Assembly: GCF_028596025.1 (NCBI RefSeq)
Contig: NZ_CP117167.1
Span: forward strand, 1,488,001 to 1,552,000
Length of the DNA stretch: 64,000 nt
Direction of reading: 5' to 3'
Origin: Mucilaginibacter jinjuensis
GTDB taxonomy: Bacteria > Bacteroidota > Bacteroidia > Sphingobacteriales > Sphingobacteriaceae
The notes beneath the pieces were generated by a model that saw nothing but the letters and a program-made list of their open reading frames with translations, was not told where the DNA came from and did not search any database. This document shows positions 17,905 through 26,158 of the stretch, one piece after another (the first letter of the stretch is position 1; each line of letters begins with the position of its first letter). A program made the translations under genes and the position numbers.

Positions 17905-17939
17905 ACGCTAAGGTATTATTTTATTAGGAAAAATCCTAA
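17905..17939 (-). promoter_or_regulatory. Probable promoter and palindromic operator of the secretion operon
   Basis: On the minus strand, TACCTTAG (17915 to 17908) matches the Bacteroidota -7 consensus TAnnTTTG in 7 of 8 positions and lies about 17 bases before the gspG ATG. Just upstream is a palindrome, TTAGGA-AAAA-TCCTAA (17924-17939), placed where a regulator could overlap the -33 region. No other promoter-like spacing exists inside the operon because its genes overlap or nearly touch. Confidence 0.4.
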
Positions 17940-18040
17940 CGCATCTAAGTCTAAAGACTGCAATACGTTATTTTCAGTTTTACAATCTTTATGGGAAGAG
18001 ACTAAATCAGCTTTAATTTAAAGGTGAGATTGACGAAGAA

Positions 18041-18334
18041 ATGTCTGATATCACTGAGCAACAGCATTACGAACCTATCAAATGGATTAATGCAGCAATT
18101 GAATATCTAATGAATACGTCAGAAAGGCTGACGGTTGATGATATTAAAGAAAGGCTCGATGTAATATAGGATGCCAAAAAACGGCTAAGTAAAGAATGAC
18201 TTACAAGAGAAGAAGTTATGGATCTTTTTAGTATTAGCAAGGCTGCACTAAATCGTAGGATATCGGACGGGATGCCAAGGCACAAAAATGGTAAAACAGT
18301 TTACTTCTATCTTGAAGAAAAAACGAATGGATGA
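18041..18334 (+). pseudogene. Helix-turn-helix DNA-binding protein with two in-frame stops
   Basis: One continuous frame from the ATG at 18041 reads MSDITEQQHYEPIKWINAAI and so on. It hits TAG at 18167-18169 and TGA at 18197-18199, then continues as LTREEVMDLFSISKAALNRR, then ISDGMPRHKNGKTVYFYLEE, and ends at TGA 18332-18334. The second part is a typical excisionase/MerR-like HTH. The unbroken frame across two stops shows a formerly whole gene of about 97 codons, now decayed. A terminator follows 12 bases later. Confidence 0.75.
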
Positions 18335-18345
18335 AGAAAGATGCG

Positions 18346-18373
18346 GCCTGAACTTAATAAGTTCAGGCTTTTT
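18346..18373 (+). terminator. Rho-independent terminator
   Basis: A 10-bp perfect stem (GCCTGAACTT / AAGTTCAGGC) with a 3-base loop is followed directly by six T residues. It ends the transcript of the decayed HTH gene. Confidence 0.85.
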
Positions 18374-18384
18374 CATGACATTTT

Positions 18385-18459
18385 ATTGCCGGAGCGCAGC
18401 GATCAATCCTTATGGTGGGCAAATAGGCAGCTCGCTCCTTTTCGTTTATCTCCGGCAAT
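18385..18459. repeat. 75-bp element bounded by perfect 10-bp inverted repeats
   Basis: ATTGCCGGAG at 18385-18394 is the exact reverse complement of CTCCGGCAAT at 18450-18459. An inner pair, GGAGCG (18391) and CGCTCC (18433), is also complementary. No ORF is inside. The size and shape suggest a REP/MITE-like unit or a leftover IS end; it could also fold as a regulatory hairpin in front of the gene at 18492. Confidence 0.45.
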
Positions 18460-18491
18460 ATTTTATCACTTAGAATCGATTATACAGAATT

Positions 18492-18842
18492 ATGAGCAAA
18501 AACTTTAAAACAAATGATGCCCAGGAACATATTAAACAACAACATTGCCCTACCTGCAAACAATATGTGAAATATTCTAGCCGTTATCTGGACTATGTTT
18601 GTAGCCGATGCGAAAAATTGGCTGTTAATAAACAAGGATACTTAATAGATTTTTTCAACATTACGCTTGATGGACATGGCTGCCAAGGAAAATATATTGA
18701 CAGTGGTAAGTTATATCGTTCGGCAAAATGTTTTATCAAAGGAGTAACAAGTAAAGCAGAGGAAGCATATTTAGGTGGAATCGTTATCAGACCGCTTAAA
18801 ATAAAAACACTATCCAAACGTGTTCTTACAAAAGAAGAATAA
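18492..18842 (+). CDS. Small zinc-ribbon-like protein of unknown function
   Basis: A 116-residue soluble protein. CPTC (residues 19-22) and CSRC (about 37-40) form a classic four-cysteine zinc ribbon, separated by KQYVKYSSRYLDYV. The rest includes LIDFFNITLDGHGCQGKYID, SAKCFIKGVTSKAEEAYLGG, and a basic C-terminus. No name is recognised. The gene stands alone between the hairpin element at 18385 and the fibre-gene leader at 18981. A nucleic-acid-binding role is possible because of the ribbon, but it is not shown. Confidence 0.65.
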   Translation: MSKNFKTNDAQEHIKQQHCPTCKQYVKYSSRYLDYVCSRCEKLAVNKQGYLIDFFNITLDGHGCQGKYIDSGKLYRSAKCFIKGVTSKAEEAYLGGIVIRPLKIKTLSKRVLTKEE

Positions 18843-18980
18843 AGTAAAGGTGTTAATCCGGTGAGCTGAAACAAGCTTTAAATTTTCCGGATAGGTTAGG
18901 TAAATGTTGGCATCAATATATTAATAATATTAGCCGTCAGTTAAATTTTACGCAGCTTTATTAAGTGTACTTTCCTAAAC

Positions 18981-19021
18981 TTATATTCGCATCGTTAAGT
19001 ATTTAATCGTATCACAATTTC
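18981..19021 (+). promoter_or_regulatory. Shared fibre-gene promoter/leader, copy 1
   Basis: TTATATTCG (a -7-like box) is followed by TTAAGTATTTAATCG, then TATCACAATTTC directly before the ATG. The stretch CGTATCACAATTTCATG is identical to those before the genes at 36415 and 39789. Confidence 0.55.
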
Positions 19022-19813
19022 ATGAAAAAACTTCTTTTGGCAATTCTGCCACTATTCTCGATGAGCTATTGCTATGCTCAGGTCACAACCGATCCCAACA
19101 CAGGTAATGTAGGTATTAAGGTAAATAACCCGACAACTGCACTTCAAATAGGTCCATTTCAAACCAGCAATTCAAATCAAATAATTATTCCCGGGACCTA
19201 TAATTTCGAACAGGTAAGGTTTGGCCAAATTAGTAACGGTAACAGCGCATTGGAATTTGTTAACCATACAAGTTACACAAACTCTTATGGTATTAGATTT
19301 TCAATAGACATCGATCATGGGGCACCAGGGTTAAATTTGCAATATGCACCTTCCACAAGTGACTATGCAAGCTTGAATTATAAGACCGGTTTACATTTAG
19401 ACCTTAGTGGTAATATAGCTATTGGAACAACATTGCATCCTGCAGGCTATAAATTTGCAGTCGCCGGAAGTGCGATTGCTGAATCTGTCACCGTACAGCT
19501 TCAAAGCGAATGGCCGGACTTTGTTTTTGATAAACATTACACTTTAAGGTCTTTAACAGAGCTTAAAAGTTTCATTGACCAAAACCATCACCTTCCTGAA
19601 ATGCCAGCTGCTAAACAAGTAGCTAGTGAGGGAATTAATCTTGGCGAACTCGGCAAGGTACAAACTAAGAAAATTGAAGAACTCACCCTTTATTTAATCG
19701 AAAAGGATGAAGAAGTTAAAAAACAACAAACTCAAATTGATAGCCAGCAACAACAAATTAACGACCTAAAAGCTCAGGTTACTGCTTTATTAAAGCTGTC
19801 CAATACAAAATAA
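19022..19813 (+). CDS. Tail-fibre-like secreted protein 1
   Basis: A 263-residue protein with a signal peptide (LLLAILPLFSMSYCYAQ) and the first NVGI-type repeat (TGNVGIKVNNPTTALQIG). A variable body follows, a second repeat (NIAIGTTLHPAGYKFAVAGS), and then the conserved C-terminal module: WPDFVFDKHYTLRSL, LKSFIDQNHHLPEMP, and GELGKVQTKKIEELTLYLIE, ending in a Gln-rich coiled coil. The GIGT repeats resemble phage tail-fibre and autotransporter stalks that form trimeric beta structures; trimer formation via the coiled coil is inferred. It is first in a run of four related genes and carries the shared promoter. Confidence 0.8.
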   Translation: MKKLLLAILPLFSMSYCYAQVTTDPNTGNVGIKVNNPTTALQIGPFQTSNSNQIIIPGTYNFEQVRFGQISNGNSALEFVNHTSYTNSYGIRFSIDIDHGAPGLNLQYAPSTSDYASLNYKTGLHLDLSGNIAIGTTLHPAGYKFAVAGSAIAESVTVQLQSEWPDFVFDKHYTLRSLTELKSFIDQNHHLPEMPAAKQVASEGINLGELGKVQTKKIEELTLYLIEKDEEVKKQQTQIDSQQQQINDLKAQVTALLKLSNTK

Positions 19814-19833
19814 ATTTTACTTATCTCAATTCT

Positions 19834-20772
19834 GTGAAGAAGCTTTTCTTGATAATTCTGTCAATTTTAGCGGCAAGCTATTCTTATGCCCAAACGTGGC
19901 AACCGCTTAATGGCAATCTTTTTTTGAACACCGGTAATGTGGGAATTGGGGTAACAAATCCTGAATATAAACTTGATGTTTATAAAGGAACAACTGGAAG
20001 TGCATTAAATATTACTGGTGTAGCAGTAGGATCGGGAAATGACACTGGGATGGATTTTTCAGCAGCTAATGGAGTAATAGCAACGTATGTGCGCATAGGT
20101 CTACAAATTAGTAACGGAGGAACAGGAAATGAAACAGGTGGGCTTATTCTCTACCGTTAATGAAGGCTCACTGACTGAGAAAATGTTCATTGATGCATAC
20201 GGCAATATGGGTAGTGGGACAACGCTCCAATTGCTAAGCTGGAGGTACGGGGAAACACACTGGTGTATAATCCTGCCGGACAGTCAACTATTTGGGCCGG
20301 CTCAACAGATGAGGGGAAGACTTATATAAGAATGAACACTTCGACTGATGCAAATGGTTATGGTATCATTCAAAGTATATCTGCCTCTGGTAGTGCTTGG
20401 GGAAATAGCATAATTAACCCAAACGGAGGCAACGTAGGTATAGGTACTACACAACCAGATAAAACCCTGACCGCAAATGGCGTTATTCACACCACCGAAG
20501 TTTTAGTTGACCAATTTGTTCCCGCACCTGATTATGTTTTCGACAAGGACTATGATCTCACGTCACTTAAAGATGTAAAAAGCTACATCGATCAAAATCA
20601 CCACTTACCTGAAATACTTTCAGCTGCCCAAGTTGCTAAAGAGGGTATTAACCTCGGTGAGATGAATGCTAAACTATTAAAGAAGATTGAGGAACTGACG
20701 TTGTACTTAATTCAACAGAAAGAGGATTCCGAAATTAAATTTACAAATCAACAAATACAGATTGATGAGTAA
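19834..20772 (+). pseudogene. Tail-fibre-like gene 2, broken by two compensating frameshifts
   Basis: A GTG start at 19834 gives a signal peptide (LFLIILSILAASYSYAQ) and TGNVGIGVTNPEYKLDV. Near 20140 the frame shifts: the continuation FSTVNEGSLTEKMFIDAYGN is in another frame. Near 20220 it shifts back, giving APIAKLEVRGNTLVYNPAGQ in the first frame. The C-terminal module is present (DYVFDKDYDLTSLKDVKSYI, NHHLPEILSAAQVAKEGINL), but a TAA at 20770 cuts the coiled coil 12 codons early; the frame continues to 20811. All three lesions fit decay or, less likely, sequencing errors. Confidence 0.8.
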
Positions 20773-20819
20773 AAAAAACAAATTAAAACTCTTTTAAAAA
20801 CGAATAACTAATTCCATTT

Positions 20820-21773
20820 ATGAAAATACTTCTTCCGTTAATTCTATCATTATTGACAATTCAATACACTTTGGCGCAAAACACATTTGGCTCATCCGGT
20901 GATGCCGCTATAAATACCGTGGTCCCTTCGGGCCATTATTATTATAACGCACTATGGATGCCTAACGGAAATGCACTGATGCCTGAGAATTCAGCGAGTT
21001 ACTCTTCCATCAACCTTACCTCTAATATATTAAGAAATTCATCTAACATATGGGGATTTGTAAACCCCAATTTGCCTGCTTGGAGAGTGTGTATTGGTAG
21101 TGGAAGTGCTACAGATTACTTTAATGTAAGCCGTTCAGCCTCCACAACTTATTTAGAAAAAACGCTTTTTAAAATTGATAACTCAGGTAAAGTTGGTATC
21201 GGCACGGATAGCCCGGGTGCAACACTAGATGTCTCAGTGGAGAGTTCAACTTACACTAATGTTATCAAGTTCGGCGATATCACACCTGGCTACCTGACAT
21301 CTGGGGCATCGGGCATTTATTTTAGCAACAGTTCTGGTAATCCAGTTCTCGTGATACAGCACGCTGGAAATGTAGGTATAGGTACTTCGAATCCTGATCC
21401 TAATTCCAAATTAACTGTAAGCGGTTTAATTCATGCTACCGAGATTTTAGTAGACGCTAACGTAAAAATACCGGACTATGTATTCGACAAAGGCTATGAG
21501 CTCGCGACTTTAAAAGATGTAAAAACCTACATCGATCAGAACCATCATTTACCCGATATTCCTTCAGCTGCACAGGTTGCTAAAGGTGGGATTAACCTGG
21601 GTGAAATGAATACGAAGCTTTTGAAGAAGATAGAAGAACTGACGCTTTATTTAATAGAAAAGGACAAGCAAATTGAAGCGCTTAAAACGCAGCAAACAGA
21701 AGACTCTCAAAGTCAGCAACTACAGATTGATGAATTGAAGAACCAGATTAAGAACATATCAAAAGCAAAATAA
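20820..21773 (+). CDS. Tail-fibre-like secreted protein 3
   Basis: A 317-residue protein with a signal peptide (LLPLILSLLTIQYTLAQ) and a long unique body (residues 20-120). Two stalk repeats follow (KVGIGTDSPGATLDVSVE and NVGIGTSNPDPNSKLTVS). The type-A C-terminal module (PDYVFDKGYELATLKDVKTY, HHLPDIPSAAQVAKGGINLG, LLKKIEELTLYLIEKDK) leads into a Gln/Lys coiled coil. It has no promoter-like leader of its own and ends 2 bases before the next gene, so it is read as part of the run starting at 19022. The body probably determines what it binds, which is unknown. Confidence 0.82.
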   Translation: MKILLPLILSLLTIQYTLAQNTFGSSGDAAINTVVPSGHYYYNALWMPNGNALMPENSASYSSINLTSNILRNSSNIWGFVNPNLPAWRVCIGSGSATDYFNVSRSASTTYLEKTLFKIDNSGKVGIGTDSPGATLDVSVESSTYTNVIKFGDITPGYLTSGASGIYFSNSSGNPVLVIQHAGNVGIGTSNPDPNSKLTVSGLIHATEILVDANVKIPDYVFDKGYELATLKDVKTYIDQNHHLPDIPSAAQVAKGGINLGEMNTKLLKKIEELTLYLIEKDKQIEALKTQQTEDSQSQQLQIDELKNQIKNISKAK

Positions 21774-21775
21774 GC

Positions 21776-22693
21776 ATGAAGAAACTATTTATCACCATTT
21801 TATTTGTCTCAACTTTAAGCTATGCCCGAGCGCAGACAAATACTTTCCCGCCAGACGGAAACGTAGGTATAGGAACGGGGACAGCGAGACCAGCAAGTTT
21901 ACTTTCCTTAACCAGTACATATGCCACTGACATTTTACTGAATCGTATGACTGGGCAGTATGCAAGAACGCTATATTCCACCAACGGGAAAATTCAATGG
22001 TATTTAGGTTTGGACAATGATCCTACCCCAGGTAAGCAAACATTTGTTATTGAACGCCCAACAGCTACCGTATTTGCTATTGATACTTTAGGGAATGTTG
22101 GTGTTGGAACAGTGTCCCCCGTCGCTAGGCTACAAGCGAGTAATCCCGGTGATTCCCCACAACTTGTTGTGAGCCAGGGAAACTGGGCGCATTCCGGTGC
22201 TAACTGGTACTTGCAATCATTAAATGGAAAATTCTATATCGGAAATTCTCCCAATCCGGATGGATCTTATTGGGGAAATCTAACGGACAGATTGATGATT
22301 GACAATAACGGCAGTGTCGGTATTGGGACATCAGCCCCTGACCCTAATTCCAAACTAACTGTTGGCGGGACCATTCATGCTACGGAGGTTTTAGTAGACC
22401 CTAATGTAACAATACCGGATTATGTTTTTGACAAAAATTACGATCTCGCCAGTTTAAAAGATGTAAAAACCTACATCGATCAAAATCACCATTTACCTGG
22501 AATTCCCTCCGCAGCCCAGGTTGCCAAAGAGGGTATGAATTTGGGAGAGATGAATACCAAATTGCTGAAAAAAATAGAAGAGCTAACCTTATACCTGATA
22601 GAAAAAGACAAAGACCTAAGCAAGGAAAAGTTAAGAAATGATGCCCAGCAAAAGGAGCTTGACGCGATCAGGAAAATGCTGAAATTGAAATAA
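21776..22693 (+). CDS. Tail-fibre-like secreted protein 4
   Basis: A 305-residue protein with a signal peptide (LFITILFVSTLSYARAQ) and three GIGT-type repeats (NVGIGTGTARPASLLSL, NVGVGTVSPVARLQASN, SVGIGTSAPDPNSKLTVG). The type-A C-terminal module reads YVFDKNYDLASLKDVKTYID, HLPGIPSAAQVAKEGMNLGE, then KIEELTLYLIEKDKDLSKEK. Between the repeats, the body carries strands such as WYLQSLNGKFYIGNSPNPDG. It is the last of the first run, 48 bases before the RHS B-like gene. It may be co-expressed with that toxin pair, although a promoter in the 48 bases cannot be excluded. Confidence 0.82.
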   Translation: MKKLFITILFVSTLSYARAQTNTFPPDGNVGIGTGTARPASLLSLTSTYATDILLNRMTGQYARTLYSTNGKIQWYLGLDNDPTPGKQTFVIERPTATVFAIDTLGNVGVGTVSPVARLQASNPGDSPQLVVSQGNWAHSGANWYLQSLNGKFYIGNSPNPDGSYWGNLTDRLMIDNNGSVGIGTSAPDPNSKLTVGGTIHATEVLVDPNVTIPDYVFDKNYDLASLKDVKTYIDQNHHLPGIPSAAQVAKEGMNLGEMNTKLLKKIEELTLYLIEKDKDLSKEKLRNDAQQKELDAIRKMLKLK

Positions 22694-22740
22694 CCCCTAA
22701 ATCTCTGCACTTAAAACAACAAAAATTACTAATTCTTATC

Positions 22741-25700
22741 ATGCTGAGCAATTATAAAAAGGTGTGCTGCTGTCTTGCACTGGCCCTGACTGTGAATACA
22801 CTTAAAGCCCAAACCATTCTGGAAACAACGCCGCCTAAACTAGCGCCCAACTCGATATCCCCGGAGGCAACTGCATTCGGTAAATTTGGAGATATCCCGG
22901 TGGGCTTATACACGGGTGTCCCTAATATTACTGTTCCAATTTACACCATCAAAGCTAAGGGTATAGAAATCCCCATTAGTTTGAATTACCATTCTTCAGG
23001 AAATAAAGTAAACGATATTGCAACCACTGTAGGGCTAGGATGGAGTTTGCAGGCCGGAGGCGGTATTACCTGTGCTGTAAATGGCTTGCCCGATATATTT
23101 GGATGGCTGGGGCCGCAGGACCGCACACCGCAAACGGGCACATTACCAGCTTCCTTCGACGCGTTTACCTGGAATCGCGATCCCCAATACATGTTTATGT
23201 ATGGAGCAGCGACTGACTCAATAGATACCAAACCGGATTTATTTTACCTGAACATGCCCGGTAAAAACATTAAGTTTTTCTTTGATCAGGATAGAAATAT
23301 TTACACGATACCTTACCAACGTATCAAAATGACCTATGCCACCGGGGGGAATGCTTTTACCGTGACTGATGAGCATGACAATTATTTCGAGTTTAACAAA
23401 GAAGAAGATGCAATAACGGAGTCCGTTGGTACTGGAGGCTCGCTTTTCAGGCCATTTTATCCTACGCCATCCTGGTATTTGACAAGGATAATTACCGCTC
23501 ACCATGATACAATCAGCTTCTTATATGATTCTTTAAAATACAACTTTGATAACCAACCTACAGAAATACGTTATGGGAAAGCCGTAGCTGATAATGCCTG
23601 TGATCCTGGTTTTAGCCGGCTTCAAACCAGTACCACTACGATAACTGCATGGCGGATCCGGGAGATTATCGCATCGACTGGAGACCATGTGGTTTTTAAC
23701 TATAACCTCAACCGAACTGATTTACCTAATACGCAGGCTTTGACACAAATTGCCTTATATTATAAAAATCAGGACTCGCCATTAAAAACATTCGACTTAA
23801 ATTATGATTATTTTTCATCCGGTACCCGGTTAAAGTTGACAGGGGTAAAGGAAAGTGGAGCCGCTCCTTATAGTTTCGAATATGGTGGCCCGACCCTGCC
23901 TGCGCGTTTCAGCCCATCACAAGATCACTGGGGCTATTTCAATAACAAGACAAATAGTACATTATTACCAATGGACGATACCCATGGTTTTTTCACAGGA
24001 GCTAACAGGGAACCCGATACGGCTGCTATGAAGGCGGGGATTTTAAAAAAGATCATTTATCCAACCGGAGGATACTCTTCATTTGACTATGATGCGAATG
24101 ATTACGTAACAACCGAACGTACCGGAACAACCCAAGGATTCGCACAATTAACTGGCCTTGCCAATCAAACAGTCAACCAATCATTTATGGTGACCGCTAA
24201 TTCCAGCTATTTCACCTTATCCTATGATTCTGGCAATCCTGTCAAAACCCCCGGGGGAGGTATACCACCAACAGGTGACAGTGAGGCGCAAATTACTTTA
24301 ACCGGGCCCAGTAATTTCAGCGCTATTTATCACGGCAAAAGCGTCAACGGAGGATTAACCATACCCGATCTGGCCCCCGGCAATTACAATATCGAAATCG
24401 TCTGTAACGGCGACTTCGGCAGCCCATTCTTAACGGTGCAATGGACGCACCCCGCGGATCCCTCGACAACGGCAACATTCAACAAATTTGCAGGTGGTTT
24501 AAGGATCAAATCTATTACGAACTATTCGGGCCCGGCTTCGAATACTTTAGTGACCAAATATTTCGAGTATAAGAATACCAACGGTTTATCATCAGGCGTA
24601 CTGGGGTACAAACCTCAGTATATGAACTATATGGTACATAAGGATGTAAATAAAGGAAATTATTTCCAGGAATGTTATTACACGTCGCAATCATCCAATT
24701 CGCTTGCACCATTGAGCACGATACAGGGTGGAAACGTAGCTTATACCCGCGTTAAAGTTTATACCCGGGATTCTATAGGGATGGGATATACCGTGAACGT
24801 ATTATCGCAAGGTGATGTATCTGGTGTACTTGGGTATCCCTATTCCCCAATAGTATCTTACGATTGGCTTGAAGGGCTTCCGCTTGAAACAACAGACTAT
24901 ATCTACAACAATGTAACCGGGAAATACAACCCGGTTAGAAAGGTAGTTAACAAATATCAATACGGTTTCGGCGATCCTTTGATTTACCCCAACGGGCATA
25001 ATGTACGTGGACTTGCGATCGGGTTATTTATACCGGGGGTAATCAACCAATTAGGCGCCTGCACAATATATCCGTGCCCTCGGTCACCCCAATTTGTGGT
25101 AACGGAATATCATCTCGACTCGCCCTGGTTTTATCCGGTATCAAAAATTCAGACTGATTATGACCCTGCTGATTCGACCAAACAACTGATAACTACAGAA
25201 AATTATCATTACGATAATGCTGCCCATATTGAGCTGACCCGGGAAGAAGTAAGCAAAAGCAACGGCGATAATTACAATGTTTTGCTGCGATACCCGAAAG
25301 ATATTAACCCGGCTTTTGCCTTCAATTCAAGCCCCGTTATCGAGAAACGGCTAATGGTTAATAATGGCAGTAGTGTCATTAATGGTTCGATTACTACTTA
25401 CAAAAACCAGCCAGGCGAATTTCCTGACGCCTACTACACGCTCAAGACCCCGCAACCTGTCGACCCCGCTGGTTTGGCTTTCTATGATGGTACCGGCGTT
25501 GACCCTGTAAAATATGAGAGCAGATTCAATTATAGTTATGATGATGCTACCAATATTGCTACGGTTTTGAAAGAAGGCTTAATCGCGGATACCTATCTGT
25601 GGGGATATCATCATCAGTATCCCGTTGCATCAGTGAAAAATGCGTCGTATCAGGATTTAGTAAACGTATTAGGCCAGGGTGTTATAAATCAATTGAATAA

Positions 25701-25935
25701 TACACCCGGAACAGATGCACAAATCAGAAGTCAGTTGGCTGTGTTACGTACCGCCTTACCGAATGCACAGGTGACGACATACACTTATAGTCCGCTTGTT
25801 GGTATGACATCGATGACCGATGCCAAAGGGATAACGACTTATTATGAGTACGACGGCTTTATGCGCTTGATGAATATTAAAGATAAGGACGGCAATATCA
25901 TTAAGCACATTGATTATCATTACCAAAACCAGTAA
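22741..25935 (+). CDS. YD/RHS shell protein, N-terminal (TcB-like) partner
   Basis: A 1064-residue protein with a signal peptide (CCCLALALTVNTLKAQ). The N-terminal region is typical of Bacteroidota RHS shells: FGDIPVGLYTGVPNITVPIY, then IPISLNYHSSGNKV and VGLGWSLQAGGGITCAVNGL. YD-type strands continue through YTYSPLVGMTSMTDAKGITT, and the protein ends at YDGFMRLMNIKDKDGNIIKH. There is no core-terminating DPxG and no tip, so it is half of a shell. The other half is the protein at 26159. The arrangement parallels the TcB-TcC cocoon of ABC toxins; that analogy is inference. Confidence 0.8.
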   Translation: MLSNYKKVCCCLALALTVNTLKAQTILETTPPKLAPNSISPEATAFGKFGDIPVGLYTGVPNITVPIYTIKAKGIEIPISLNYHSSGNKVNDIATTVGLGWSLQAGGGITCAVNGLPDIFGWLGPQDRTPQTGTLPASFDAFTWNRDPQYMFMYGAATDSIDTKPDLFYLNMPGKNIKFFFDQDRNIYTIPYQRIKMTYATGGNAFTVTDEHDNYFEFNKEEDAITESVGTGGSLFRPFYPTPSWYLTRIITAHHDTISFLYDSLKYNFDNQPTEIRYGKAVADNACDPGFSRLQTSTTTITAWRIREIIASTGDHVVFNYNLNRTDLPNTQALTQIALYYKNQDSPLKTFDLNYDYFSSGTRLKLTGVKESGAAPYSFEYGGPTLPARFSPSQDHWGYFNNKTNSTLLPMDDTHGFFTGANREPDTAAMKAGILKKIIYPTGGYSSFDYDANDYVTTERTGTTQGFAQLTGLANQTVNQSFMVTANSSYFTLSYDSGNPVKTPGGGIPPTGDSEAQITLTGPSNFSAIYHGKSVNGGLTIPDLAPGNYNIEIVCNGDFGSPFLTVQWTHPADPSTTATFNKFAGGLRIKSITNYSGPASNTLVTKYFEYKNTNGLSSGVLGYKPQYMNYMVHKDVNKGNYFQECYYTSQSSNSLAPLSTIQGGNVAYTRVKVYTRDSIGMGYTVNVLSQGDVSGVLGYPYSPIVSYDWLEGLPLETTDYIYNNVTGKYNPVRKVVNKYQYGFGDPLIYPNGHNVRGLAIGLFIPGVINQLGACTIYPCPRSPQFVVTEYHLDSPWFYPVSKIQTDYDPADSTKQLITTENYHYDNAAHIELTREEVSKSNGDNYNVLLRYPKDINPAFAFNSSPVIEKRLMVNNGSSVINGSITTYKNQPGEFPDAYYTLKTPQPVDPAGLAFYDGTGVDPVKYESRFNYSYDDATNIATVLKEGLIADTYLWGYHHQYPVASVKNASYQDLVNVLGQGVINQLNNTPGTDAQIRSQLAVLRTALPNAQVTTYTYSPLVGMTSMTDAKGITTYYEYDGFMRLMNIKDKDGNIIKHIDYHYQNQ

Positions 25936-25946
25936 TCATATCACAG

Positions 25947-26128
25947 ATGAAACTCAACCTAAAACAGCACATCGGGACAATTACGTTATTGCTCGTCGCT
26001 ATAAGCGGGTACGGCCAGACGACGGTGCGTACTTTTAAGGATACGACAGTTTCCTGCGGCTGATGAACGTCAAGGATAAAGATGGCAACATCGTGAAACA
26101 CGTCGATTACCATTATCAGAACCAATAA
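25947..26128 (+). pseudogene. Collapsed remnant of a second shell gene
   Basis: An ATG at 25947 begins a signal-peptide-like start (IGTITLLLVAISGYGQTTV). After about 30 codons, a different frame reads YDSFLRLMNVKDKDGNIVKH and ends YHYQNQ, nearly identical to the end of the preceding 1064-residue protein. The start and the end of a paralogous gene are therefore joined, with around 3 kb lost between them and the frame shifted at the join near 26040. This is direct evidence of an earlier tandem duplication followed by an internal deletion. Confidence 0.85.
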
Positions 26129-26158
26129 ACCTAAGCGATCACCTATCAAATCAGTCAA

